A stretch of DNA of 64,000 bases from Ditylenchus dipsaci (GCA_004194705.1 SADC01000203.1:1-64000), one strand, 5' to 3'. Shown: positions 45,868 to 57,308, counted from the stretch's first letter. The notes: generated by a model from the sequence alone, not told the origin. Made by a program: numbers and translations.

Positions 45868-46578
45868 ATGGCTCGTTCACGGACTACGACTTAGACTGAG
45901 ACTGAAACTAAAAGGTATTCATGTAGCCAAAATAGTCTCAGTCTAAGTCTAAGATGTTCACGCACCAAGACTTAGACTTAAACTAAGAAGTCACTAAGAG
46001 CGACTTTGTTTTACATGTTCACAGTGCAATGTCCACAATATTCACCATTTTTATCAATTTCTTTGTTCAAATAAATTTTTCCTGAAAATCTTTGCTAACA
46101 ACACCATTAAAAGTTTCGACAAGCTTTGTTCTTATGTCTTTTGCATTGGCCACTTCTTCGGGTACACCGGTGCTTATTCCACGCCAATTACAAAAATCTG
46201 CCATGGCTCTGCCGAAGTTCATTTCCTCCTCCATCCCTTCAGTGAGGACATTGTGAAGGACAGAAATGGCTTCAGCCATCTCATGTGAGCATTTGATCAC
46301 CTTTAACAAAATCCTTCACTTTATTGCAATAATTCCAGAGCAGTTTTCCATACCGTTGCGTGCTCAGCTTAGATGGCTGGTCGAGAAAGAAAGCATCCAA
46401 TAACCCTTTAAAATAGTTAAAAGAAAAATTTGATCCTGTTTTTCATATTTTTCACATGAAGAAAATTAGTCTTAGTCTTAGTCTCAGTCTCACTCTGTGA
46501 ACACCTTAGACTGAGACTAAGAGATGTTCATGTAGCCAAAATAGTCTTAGTCTAAGTCGCAGTCCGTGAACGAGCCAT
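45868..46578. repeat. Foldback carrying a protein-coding fragment
   Basis: Outer arms ATGGCTCGTTCACGGACTAC and the matching GCAGTCCGTGAACGAGCCAT. Just inside are diverged tandem units such as GACTTAGACTGAGACT, including a shared GTAGCCAAAATAGTCT on both sides. The central 350 bases contain an unrelated minus-strand coding fragment. Confidence 0.75.
46067..46420 (-). pseudogene. Captured coding fragment inside the foldback
   Basis: The minus frame 46309-46067 reads VIKCSHEMAEAISVLHNVLT, then EGMEEEMNFGRAMADFCNW. The region just upstream (46420-46310) reads LDQPSKLSTQRYGKLLWNY in a frame one base away. Composition is coding, but there is no start, splice partner or recognised family. The frameshift and its position between foldback arms suggest a captured, dead fragment. 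Confidence 0.4.
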
Positions 46579-46918
46579 AAGGAAAAGTTCATAGGGGTGA
46601 GGTATTCTAAACTAGCGCCAAAATTTCTACAAACTGTCAGCAAATCATGGCAATTTAAGTCTAATTCAGGGCTGTCAGATTTTTTTTTCAAAAATAAGGA
46701 CATTTGACCAAAATAAAGACATTTTGGGTATTTTCGCCAAATTTGCTATTTTATCCAGTGCTTTTCGCTCTTTTGCTACCACAAAATAAGTTTTTTTGAC
46801 TAAATTATTATGACTAAATTATAAATTATTATTGACTAAAAATTTCGAACAAAAATAAGATTTTGAATCCCAAAATAAGGACAAATCTTATTAATGAGGA
46901 CGTCTGGCAATTTGGGTG

Positions 46919-47167
46919 TACCGTATATTCTCTATTAGAAGGCCCAGGCCTTCTATTTTTCAACCCTAAAAAAGTCGGAAAAAATTTGGGTCGATTTTGA
47001 GATTTTTGCGTGCTCAACCAAAATTTTAAAAGTGGAATCAGGTAAGCTCGTGCTAACTAAGAAAACGCAAAAAACAGATTTGCCAATTTCTTTTTCTAGG
47101 CTGATATATAGGTCCTCAAGGGATGCCTTCTATTAGAGATGGGCCTTCTAATAGAGAATATACGGTA
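46919..47167. mobile_element. TACCGTAT-family foldback element
   Basis: Left TACCGTATATTCTCTATTAG, right CTAATAGAGAATATACGGTA, with TA at both edges. The body is near-identical to the 12.8 and 23.2 kb copies, which suggests recent activity of this subfamily. Confidence 0.85.
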
Positions 47168-47283
47168 ACTGCTAAATAATCTTTGTCCTATTAATAATAT
47201 ATGTTAAACGGAAGACTACAATGCAGATTTTTTAAATTTTATTTGTTTTCAATAATAAATGAATAAATGCAATGTCGACAATC

Positions 47284-49646
47284 TCAACTCGTTAAAATTT
47301 TATTTGTAAAGTTTTGCATACATTTACCATCCCGCTCCCAGAAATTAAAAATATTTTTTATTGTTTTGGTTTTCTTTCTATGGCCATTTGACAAAGCTTG
47401 CATAAAGGATCTTCGGTCGATGAAGTCTTTTTGTAAGTTTTTGTCCAAGATAATAATCTAAACTTAAAAATTGAAAATCTGTAAATTAATTTGAGTTAAA
47501 CCTACTTTATATATTCGTCTGGATTACTTTTAAATAAATCAATCTTTCAGCCAATTGCCGAGCACTTGGAAAATCCTCCGCAGCAATATAAGCATCAGAT
47601 GGAATTTCTAGACCTTTAAAGGGCTTCCTACTCAGCACAACAGGGACAATAAGGCGTTTAATATTCCAAAACTTTTCGGTGATGTATTGCTTGCAGATTG
47701 AGTTTTCAAAGGCTAGGTAGAAAAAGTGCTCATCTGTAAAAATTAAGATTGACTATTTTTTATACCAAACACCATTAGAAGAACATCATCATTTTTTTTA
47801 GTATTTGTTGATTTATTAACTTAACTAAGGTCGACTCTCGATATAAGATACCCTAAATCTTGAAAAGTGGTATCTTATATCGAGAGCCGCGGATCAGTTA
47901 AAAAAGTGTCTGACCCAAGGTGGGAACGAACTTGAGGGGGCCGTTGAATCGAGGTTGACTGTACTAATATTTATGGTCTGATTTTGATATTTTAGAAGCT
48001 TTTAAACGTAAAACTTTAAAACTTTCATAGTTTTTCTACAAAGTTGAAAGATATCAGGTAGTGACAATATGGCTCGGGTAAAATATTTCTTTAGTCCAGT
48101 TACTTCCGTCAATAAAGCATCATTTTTTGTTCCGCATCGGCCATAATAAAGGGTTCTAATAAAACCCAAAATTGTTTATTAATCGAAGACTTTGGTGCCA
48201 AAATACCTTCGATTATTATTTGTTAAATAATCCATCCAAACCGCTTACCTATTTTCTGATCTCTACAAGCATTTCCTGGACATGAGATGTTGCTGCATTT
48301 GCCAAACTCAGAAATATTCATGTGCTTTTTCAATTCTTCCACATATTTTTCTCTCTTGGATGAAGTGTTGCAGTTAGAGACTAGTAAAAGAGCCAGCTTA
48401 GATTTTTTCTTCAGCTTATCAACAATCTAAAACAAAAAATTTAGATTTTTGAATAAGTCATAGGTTTACCTCATTCTCTTGCCAAACTTCTTCAGCCACT
48501 GTTTCATTAACAGCAATCTTGTCAAAAGTGTCGTAAGGCAAAAAAATATCACTATCTTTTCGGTAGGTCATCGTCAAGTTAAAATAATCAGCAGGCATTT
48601 TTTTATAAGAGTTTCCAGAATGGGCTGGGGACTCTTGCAGAAAGAATACTTTGAGCTGGTTAGGATTTTCTGTTGGAAGGTCACTTTGATTTAGGTTTCG
48701 AATGTGGAAAATAATCACAGATGCGTTGGTGTTGTACCTTTAATGTGTAAAAAAAATTTGAGGTGAACCATATTTTTGATAATTTTTAAGTAGTTAAAGG
48801 ACCATTGCCGTTGATGACAATGACAATTTCGAGTTTTTTTATTGGCGGGGGACAGCCAAAAACACAAAAAATGTTTTTGAATTATTTTTTTATTTGCAAT
48901 TAATTTTTATATGACCAGGTTTATCGAGTGTCAGCCAGGGATGAGATTTTCGCCCTTTTACTTTTTGCGACTTTTTGAAAAAAAACTTTATTTTTCGGCG
49001 ATTTTACTTGAAGTTAATTTCGAAGTTTGGTCTCATTCGATAGCTAAGATTCTGGGCTTATTTTAATATAATTCTTTCTTCGACAAAAATTTTCGCAATA
49101 AAAGAGCTGTCCAAGCCAATTCGAAAAACTCAAAATTGCCATTGTCATCAACGGCGATGGTCGTTTTAAAGATAATCTCCCATATGATTGATGGTTTCAC
49201 GCTATATTTATAATTTGTAAAAAATTGAATTATTATTTTTAACTTTCAAAACCACACTTTTGTTTATCATCTGAATAAATGCATTTGTAAGGGCACTCAG
49301 GTTCATCTGCTCCTTTAAGTAAAGCTTCCTTGATTAAATTTTCCTCAAAAAATGTTGTCCATGCTAAAATTACTGGTGCAGTTAGAAGGGAATCAGAAGA
49401 ATTAGAATAATTGAGGTATGGAATAGCCTGAAAAATGCATACTTTTAACTTAAAATTTAATGCAACTAAAAAATTATACTGGTGTTATAAGTCGTTTGAA
49501 AACCAGATGCCGGCTATCAATTTTGCATTGGTTGTCCCACTCGAAACAGCCAAATAAATTAAACAGGAAGTAGCAAAGAAGGCAGCTAGAAGTTTCGGGT
49601 AAATTTTTGTAGATTCACTCACAATTTGACAATGATTCAAATCCAT
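47284..49646 (-). CDS. Alpha-1,3-fucosyltransferase (GT10 family), paralogue 2
   Basis: Six exons: 49646 to about 49505, about 49430-49249, 48737-48470, 48426-48249, 47733-47506 and 47457-47284. A cytoplasmic N-terminus (MDLNHCQIVSESTKIYPK) leads into a membrane anchor (LLAAFFATSCLIYLAV). Then follow VILAWTTFFEE, CPYKCIYSDD, SVIIFHIRNL, MTYRKDSDIFLPYD, LALLLVSNCNTSSK, FYLAFENSICKQYITEKFW and a C-terminal CKLCQMA segment ending NKILTS. The order, intron places and phases mirror paralogue 1, including the phase-2 junction after YIK/YMK, so the two arose by duplication. Two single-base shifts are needed, one in an A run near 47525 and one near 47350. The duplicate could be dying, or these are consensus errors. 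Confidence 0.85.
47826..47963. mobile_element. CAGTC-type foldback element
   Basis: Left GTCGACTCTCGATATAAG, right TTGAATCGAGGTTGACTGTA; CTTATATCGAGAG mirrors the left end. The segment GTGGGAACGAACTTGAGGGG is shared, inverted, with 5.69 kb. Confidence 0.6.
48793..49169. repeat. TTTAAAGG-ended foldback element
   Basis: Left TTAAAGGACCATTGCCGTTG, right CAACGGCGATGGTCGTTTTAA. The next 30 bases (GATGACAATGACAATTTCGAG) also pair with the right side. It lies in an intron of fucosyltransferase 2. Confidence 0.75.
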
Positions 49647-49844
49647 TTTAATCATTAGACATGCTGAAATTTCATCAATAATAAAATAACATATAAAAGT
49701 CTGCTGCTCTTTTGACATGAATACAGGGGCTTCATAAAAAACAGCCCAATTTTTGATTTCTTTCTTGCAACTTTTCTGAATTTTTTTCGCTGTGTTCTTT
49801 TGCTCTTTTTCTGTTCAAATGATGATGGGTTTAAATGACAGGGG

Positions 49845-50470
49845 ACCTCACATAGTGTCTGTAAGCTACTGAAAAACTTCAAATACCATTCTATAGGTCT
49901 TTGAAAATCCTTAGTTGACACCGATATCCGTTTTCGCTCCTGGCTTTTTGAGGGCAACTTTTTTTGTCGCACGGATGAAAGTTTTATTAGCCCACTTTTT
50001 TGATTGCCCATCGAGCTTATTTTTCAGAACCACCTAATTATTACCGAGAGGAAGTGGTTCTGAAAAAGCCAGCTCGATGCATAGTCAAAAATTAGGCTAA
50101 CAAAACTTTCATCCACGCGACAAAAAAAACTTTAAATCTTTTTTGTCCGCTTCCCTTTTTTAGGTTTCCAAATTTCGTTTAAAAATTCAGTAGAAGAAAC
50201 GCATGCTCAATGATAAAATAATACTGTAGAACCAGTGCTCGTCAATCCACCGCTCTTTGACATCGAGATCGGCTCCGAGATTCTCCGCTTCGAGCCAAGA
50301 TCAGGATGGAAAGTTTCAAAGCCATGAGCCAAGGCAGGAGCAAAAATGTTGTAATGCCCAGCACTGTGTAGAACATCACCACCCGTTCCCATTGCTCATT
50401 TTCAAAAACTATCGAGTGGTATATAACCTTTTTTATAGCTTACGGACACTATTTGAGGTTCCTTTGTAAA
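49845..50470. repeat. Loose foldback enclosing a hAT-like element
   Basis: GGGGACCTCACATAGTGTCTGTAAGC at the left pairs with GCTTACGGACACTATTTGAGG at the right. Closer in, TCAGAACCACCTAATTA and GAAGTGGTTCTGAAAAA form a small hairpin (50012-50078). The open frame 50011-49655 is on this repeat. Confidence 0.5.
50233..50366. mobile_element. hAT-like short element, 134 bp
   Basis: It starts CAGTGCTCGTCAATCC and ends AATGCCCAGCACTG. The 8-base duplications TGTAGAAC at 50225-50232 and 50367-50374 are perfect. GC-rich interior like the 37.5 kb copy. Confidence 0.9.
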
Positions 50471-50581
50471 ATTTATTGGTTAATTTTAATCAGCAACAAA
50501 TATTTGCATCTGGTTCTCCTACAGCCGAGAGAGCAGTGCCGGAACATTTTACACATCGCAACTTTCTTCAAGCTCGGTTAG

Positions 50582-50678
50582 GGTACAGTCAGCGATGCTG
50601 TCGAAATTATTGAAAAAGAGGAATCGATTCGAGAATGCCTGTTGAAATTTGCAATAGGAAAAAGAATGGCCATTTATG
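50582..50678 (+). CDS. Isolated exon-like segment
   Basis: Between an acceptor (AAGCTCGGTTAG) and a donor (GTAGGT) one frame reads GTVSDAVEIIEKEESIREC, then LLKFAIGKRMAIY. The composition is convincingly protein-like, but no neighbouring exon and no family was found. Confidence 0.3.
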
Positions 50679-50699
50679 GTAGGTGATTTCTTGTTAGTT

Positions 50700-52224
50700 T
50701 CTTTTCTATCACCTTTCTTTTATTTTTTTCAAAAACATGGGCTTATTTTATTCTTGTGAATTATGTACCGGCCCGCTGAAAATTAATTCATGATATTTGA
50801 AATTTCTCATATGATTTTTAAATTTTTTTAATTTTGTGAACAATAGTCACCTACAATAAAAATATAAAAATATTTTGCTTATTCATCGTGAAAAGACACA
50901 GAGCTTTTGTAGTCTCTGAAATTTTGAAATATCAGGATTTAATATTTCAAGTTTTTTTGATCGAAAAAGCGGGAAGTGAAGTCAAACCTTATTCGAACAA
51001 TTTATTTTAAAAAACCATAAGTTATATAAAAAGCATAATATAATTATATAAAAAAGCTTACGAATTAGTCAATTTTAAAAGTCACAGCTGCGCTGAATAG
51101 AATTATAATATAAAAAGAGACCGAAAAATATGAAAGTCAATTTGTAGAGGTTTCCTCGTGTTATTTTTTGCTGAACATATTGGTCTTCTTCAATAAATCA
51201 TTTTATGTTGGTTCTCTTTTCATAGAGTTAAACAAAAGCTTTCTTATGTGTTACAAGCAGTAAAGTATTTTAAATTACATGAGAAAATGGACAAAGAAAG
51301 GTCGATACGTTTTTATTACTTAACATACATAACTAACAGGTTGTTCACGCTCTATAAAGCTTTGCAATCGATTTAGTTTGCAGCTTGAATAGACAGAGAA
51401 GAATGAAAAGTAAACAATATTTGTGCCGAAACAACTATGGCATTACACTTTGCTCTTTTCTTACCCATTGTTCTCTTAGTACTGCAACACAAAAGGTTGT
51501 TTTCCCTATGTTTAAATACAGCTTTTTTCAAAAACTATGTTGTGTTGCTTTTTTGGCAGAATGTGCAAAAAAAATTAGATTACTGTTTTCGGCCCTATCC
51601 CTCAAAGAAGGGGGGTTTACACTGTTCTTTTTCGACCCTTGGACAAGGTTGCTCAGGTTCGCCCAGTTCTAACCTTAAATGAACTTAGATATTGATTGCT
51701 AACTTGAGCAAGTTCTAAAATGAAAACAATCCGAGACAATTAAATGTCATGAACCTGGGAACGCTATGGACTCAGTTCATTGTAAATAAAATGTTCAATA
51801 GAATAAATAAAATGGTTTAGCACAGACGAACGCCATAAGTACAATGTTGAGCATGGTAAAAGAAATTGACTGGCTAATTATGAATGCCCTCTAGTGAAGC
51901 AGAGGCGATTGAATACAGGCTATCACACGACATGAACATCCCAGAAAAAATAAAGAAGCTAAAATTTAGTTTTGTTTAATCTCTCATAATGTCACTTCTA
52001 TGTCATTTATTTTGTTATAAAATATGCATATATTATGTACATAAGTAAAAGTTATTAAAAAGGGGACATGACTGTACTAAAAAGTTATTATCGAATTTAT
52101 ATATGGTTTTACATATCAATTGACTCATTTGTCGTGTTTTGCTATAAGAATAACAGTTAAACGGTTTTTAAACCATCTTTTATAAAACAGGGGTCAAGCG
52201 AATCAAAAAATATAGTATTTATAT
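50700..52224. other. No gene or defined repeat seen
   Basis: AT-rich sequence. The frames open at 51385-51682 overlap one another and look non-coding. The left end of the 52-55 kb transposon may lie here, but I could not find it. Confidence 0.35.
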
Positions 52225-55200
52225 ATATAGATGCCGAAAAGAAGGTTACGGTGTTTGTGGAATGCACCAAGATCTGTAAGTGTGAAATCCACAAAGCATT
52301 TCACCCATCAACTTCAAAGATCTCCCATGTAACACTTCCACCAGAGCAGGAGGTCGATGACTTTACTATAGATCCTGCCGAATTTGATCCTGTACTAAAT
52401 GATCCACAAAATATTGAGTCAGAAAAAGAGAAGAATTTGCCGAAAAAGAATCCTTGCTTCTTGCGCTCAGTCATTTGACAATGTTAAACTATACTCAGCA
52501 AGGCAAGCAATGTTTAAAACTTATATTTTACTTATGCTAAGCATTTTCGATCTGAACCACATTTTCTCTCTGGTTGAAACTTTGCGAAATGGACAAATAT
52601 CTTCTTTTGAACTCCATCAATCATTGTCTGAACTAGAGAAAAATGCTGCAGTCAAACAAATAAAGATTTGCCGCAAGTGTCGCTTTCCTTGGTCTAATTC
52701 ACAATCCACATGTGGAAACCAAAACTGTTGCCTTTACAGGTTTTTTTTTGATCAGAAAATAACTTAATCAAAATTCTTTAAGGGAGGCTAACATACTTGA
52801 CAAGAAAAACGTCCTGTAACTCTGGTCACCTGCGATCTTGTTTGTCAAGTTAACAACTTTTTGAAACTTAACTTTCAAAGTATTTACGCCACTCACAAAA
52901 AATTCATGACCAGTCATCTCAAGACATGAGAAGTGACTTCTATTTATTTCCTAGTTGTCGAAATGCAATGGAATCTGATGAACAGTTCAAAAAAATTGCC
53001 TTACTTCGCTCTTTGTTGTAAATTTTGATGGATTTTCAACAAAAGGTCATTTAGTAGGTGAAGCATGGCCTCTGCTACTCACATTAGTAGACATTCCATT
53101 ACATGTTCGGAATAAAACAAAGGCAATTTTTGTGGCTGGAGTACTATATGCTGAATCAAAACCCAACCTTTGGATTTTAATCTTTTGTTTAACTCTATAA
53201 GGCCACAGTTGGATAGTTTAGCAAAGGGATTGAAAATTTCATGCGATGGCACTAAATATTTGCTAAGCTTTAAATTACACACTGCGTGCATGGACATTCC
53301 GGTATGTACATGCTACAAAAAAGTAACTAATGTGAGTTTCAGGCATTTGCGCTGCCTTTAACCGTGTTTCACATAACAGCGAGTATGCTTGCGAATTTTG
53401 CTTAAGTAAGGGCACAACTTTAAATGGACTGAACCGATACTGGCCACCTGACAACAGTAAAAGTAAGGCCAAAAATATTACGAAAGAGGAAAAATGTTGC
53501 TTTAGTGAGAGGCCTGGATAATGATGCACTACTGCAAAACGCTCAAGAAGGCGTGCTGGGTTTTAAAAGCCCAATAAAAGGCCAAATTTCTGCTCTCTTG
53601 GAATACATAAATCCTGCTATCAACGTTCCTGACTTTTTACACTTAATTGATCATGGTGTCTCCTCGGATTTTCTTCACGGTCTATTTAAAAGTCATATTT
53701 ATGCTATATTTTGCTAACGAAAAGTTGTAGATATTCTCGGAGGCCAGTTATTGAGTCGAAACCATAGATTTATCATTGATGGAGAATCCTAACAAGTCTA
53801 AAAAAAGGTGTTAGTCAATGCCATCTTCCGGAAAGAAACCTAAGGTCTTTGGAAGAATGGAAATTGTTTACTGCAACGGAAATAAAATGGGTATATACCC
53901 CTTAAAGGACCATGGTTTTTGCTCGCTTTGTGTCTCGTCAATTCGATTTTTTCCTAATCATTGAAGTTTTGTCTAGAATTTAGAAAGCCTAGAATTTAAT
54001 TTTAGGTATAGTTTTGTTCGAAATCAAACTGAAAAATCCGTACACAAGTTTAATGATAAGGAAATAATTTAAATTTGAAATAATGAATTGGCTTGTTTTG
54101 TTGATATTCAGAGATAATCGCTGCGCGCAAAAACCATGGTCATTTAAATTCGTTCCTGCCGTTATATGTCACTTTTTCACCAATGATTTCAAAATAATTT
54201 GTCATATGACACCACAAATCACATATATATGTGATTTGGCATTTAATCCAAAGAAAATAGAAAAATTTTGATTTTACCAGTTGTTTATCTTTGTAGACGG
54301 CGTGAAATTTTCGAGTTCATAGTGATGGTAAAACTGACTTAATTGATGAACAACGACTGACAAAATCTAATTTTTTATATAAGAGCGCCTATCGTAATCT
54401 TATTTTACTTAATTTAATTTTTTACAATTACAAGTTTTAATTTTGATTGAAAATAGACATTGGCAAGAAGGAATTTAAAAAAAAAGATGATCTAATGTGG
54501 TTATTATTTGCAGCAATTCTGCACTACTTTCTTGGCTGCTGGCTTCTCATCTTTATGTCGCAACCATGTGGAATCTGGATTTTTAACTCTTTATTGCTTA
54601 TTATTGCGTATCTTGCTAGATCCTGCCCAAAATCAATATTCTGTGGTTAAATCTATTGTGTGTCTTCTCCGTGAAAAATGGACCGCATTAAGAGGCTTTT
54701 CTCGTTGGACCATAAAAAGCCATGTAATACATGTGATTTTTTTTAGCTCACTTTGAATAGTTCAGAAATTGCTATGCCACTTGCCTTATATGTTAGACAG
54801 TGTTGGTTCACCTGTCTTTAATAGCTCAGCAGTTTTTGAGTCTGAAAACCGGCTGCTTGAGCTGAATATCAACAAGATGAACAAAGTTGGTTTTTTGGAA
54901 AAAATGCGAAAAAGGTTAGAGCCAATTTTTGATAGTAATTTTTTGATCATATATATTCAAGATGCATCGTGAGAAAACAACTGCGAGCACTAATTTTGGA
55001 TAAAATTGATGACACTTCTGCTAGACACTATTTTTGTAATGATGAATTTGTCGCTGAGAGTGATTCACAAGCATTTGTGTAAGAATTTCGGAAATATGAA
55101 TTTTCGCGCAGTTTAATTAGTTCTAAATAGGGATCATAATTTATATGTTCTGACCAAACATGAAGTGTATTTGCCTAGCCTATCCAGAGCCACTCAAGAT

Positions 55201-55638
55201 TTCTTTGCATCTAGGCCTGAATGTCAACCTACTGCATTCTATAGTCGAGCCAGTATCAGAGGTCAAAGTTACCATTCCTTGGACAAGCAGAGAAAAACAT
55301 GAGGCACCAGCACTCACTTGTCGTTGTTTCACTTGATAATGGGCAAGCTGCATTTGGAAATATTCTAGTATTTTTTGAATTAAATAATGATCTTTTTTGT
55401 CTACTTCAATTGTATTATCTGAATCCAGTTGAAACTAAGCTCTTGCAACAGCTGAAAAAAGACGCTAGTCTTACAAGTCGAGATATTGGAGCATTAATTA
55501 AGGATGTGTGCCAAAAAACAAATTACATTTTTGCTATTAGATTTCCTGATTCATTTATACAAGCTCGTGTGAAAGCCTGCAGAATCTTATCGCATGCTTG
55601 CTTGTTTCTCCCCCAAACTCTTATGTCATCTCACTGAA
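52225..55638 (+). mobile_element. Decayed Tnp2-type (CACTA/EnSpm-like) DNA transposon
   Basis: Plus-strand blocks keep the order of Tnp2-family transposases: a Cys-rich CRKCRFPWSNSQSTCGNQNC near 52.7 kb; FDGFSTKGHLVGEAWPLL, then LTLVDIPLHVRNKTKAIFVA near 53.05 kb; LSFKLHTACMDIP; CEFCLSKGTTLNGLNRYW; GFKSPIKGQISALLEYI; FLHLIDHGVSSDFLHGLF (the position of the family's iDxMH block); LPYMLDSVGSPVFNSSAVFE, then SENRLLELN near 54.8 kb; and FYSRASIRGQSYHSLDKQRK, then a YG-I-like end. Many stops and frameshifts separate them, so it is dead. Terminal repeats were not found; the limits are those of the recognisable coding part. Confidence 0.7.
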
Positions 55639-55794
55639 TATGATAAATATGCATACATGAAATCTTTTTTTTGGACAACAAGTACTCTCAAAGTAAAAAT
55701 TTTTACTATACTGCCTCAATGAAAAAACATTCAAACTAGATAATTGAAACTTAAAAAATATGGAACAGAAATAAGCAAAGGGGTAGCGTGAGTA

Positions 55795-55875
55795 ATATGG
55801 TTCAGTTGGTAACACTTTCAGTTGTACTTGTGTAAATTTCAGATGTCAAAAGTTCGAATCCGGCTGGGGAAGTTA
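55795..55875 (+). repeat. tRNA-derived SINE fragment
   Basis: TATGGTTCAGTTGGTAACAC (A-box region) and AAAGTTCGAATCCGGCTGG (B-box) are spaced as in a tRNA. The sequence differs from the GGCCTCGG family, so it is a second SINE type. The anticodon arm is not well formed. Confidence 0.5.
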
Positions 55876-56061
55876 GCAAGGTTCGTGGAAGGTTCGAACG
55901 AACTTCGGAAATGCAACAGGTCAGGTAAATTTAAGGTAATCTCAAAGGTTGAGCAAGATTGGCCAAGGTTTGTGATGGGTAAATTGTGAGGAAAAAATGA
56001 AAATTATTTTTTTCCTGTCTTCCTTTTTCAATGTTCAAAAGAGGTTAGTGCAAGGTTCACG

Positions 56062-56358
56062 CAAGGTTGCTGCAAGGATCATGGAATGTTGATTTTAGGT
56101 TCCTTTGAATGTCACCCAAGGTTCATTAGAACCTTGAGTGAACCTTGGCGTAACCTTGTAAGAACCTTGCCTAAACATTGTACGAACCTTGAGCAAAGAT
56201 ATTTTTAACCTTGTGAAAATTTTCTACTCAAGGTTCATTCAATGTTTAGGCAAGGTTCTTACAAGGTTACGCCAAGGTTCACTCAAGGTTCTAATGAACC
56301 TTGGGTGACATTCAAAGGAACCTAAAATCAACATTCCATGAACCTTGCAGCAACCTTG
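56062..56358. repeat. Near-perfect hairpin with 136-base arms and a 25-base loop
   Basis: CAAGGTTGCTGCAAGG begins the left arm and the complement CCTTGCAGCAACCTTG ends the right arm. Within the arms AAGGTTC units repeat every 15-20 bases in alternating orientation. Confidence 0.85.
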
Positions 56359-56382
56359 TCCAAGGGTCGAAAAAAGAAACAG

Positions 56383-56588
56383 TGTAGCCTTGGTCCCCCT
56401 GCTGTTTTGTGGTTTTTTGCTATGACTCAGGCAAAAGTAGGCCAGTGTATGTTAGGACGGACTCAAACATATATAATTGTAACATACGCTTTTTTAACAT
56501 ACAAAATTGTAACATACGCTGACCTACTTTTGCCTGAGCCTTAGCCTAAAAAGTTACAAAACAACAACATCACAGGAACCAAGGCAAA
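56383..56588. repeat. Foldback with GCCTTGGTCCCCCTG ends
   Basis: AGCCTTGGTCCCCCTGCTG pairs loosely with CACAGGAACCAAGGCAAA. Inside, CAGGCAAAAGTAGGCCAG and CTGACCTACTTTTGCCTG pair well. Related to 40.14-40.38 kb. Confidence 0.6.
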
Positions 56589-57308
56589 AAAACCACCCAT
56601 TGAGGGACAAGGCCATTTGTTCACTAAGAAAACAAAAGAAATATGAACAAAACTGACTTTTTTTTAAAGTAAGAAGTAAACAAATTGAAACGATTTCTAC
56701 AAATCTTTTCAAGTCCAAATGTTTAACACGAGAAAGGCGGGTGGTGACTTTTGTTGCTTCTGGTGCAGAAATTCACGCTGAACACGATGGTGCAATTAGT
56801 TTTTGAAATTATAAATTAAAGTGAGGACATCCAGGCAATTTAAAATTTCCAACAACGGGACATTCCTGATCATCGAATTTTTAACTTCTTTTAGGTGTTT
56901 CTCACTTTGATGTATCCACTAGTTATGCAAATAATGTCTTAAAATAAAGAAATACATCAGGCTATCGAAGAAACACAAACATTTTAAGCATGGATGAAAA
57001 AAATAACCCTAACCAACCATTTTTCTGCCAAAAGACGTATTTACCAAAACAACGTTTAAATCACCAAAATGCTCGTAACTTTTTGCACAGGTTATTTCAC
57101 GGTATTATCTTTTGCAGATTCTTGTAGCGCAACTTGAGAGCTTTCGAATGAGCACAAACACTTCCATGTTCATTAAGAAAAAATGCTGAAAAATTGATTT
57201 TCCCGAATAAAAAACTTTATGCATGTACGAATCTTTGAACAGACGCGCCTTTAACTTTTACCAGAGAAACTATTTGGCTAATGGAAATTATTGCGATCTG
57301 TAAAAGGT

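Noticed and set aside
49655..50011. 118-codon minus-strand frame, Lys/Ser rich
   Set aside because: It lies on a loose foldback repeat and shows no domain; probably chance.
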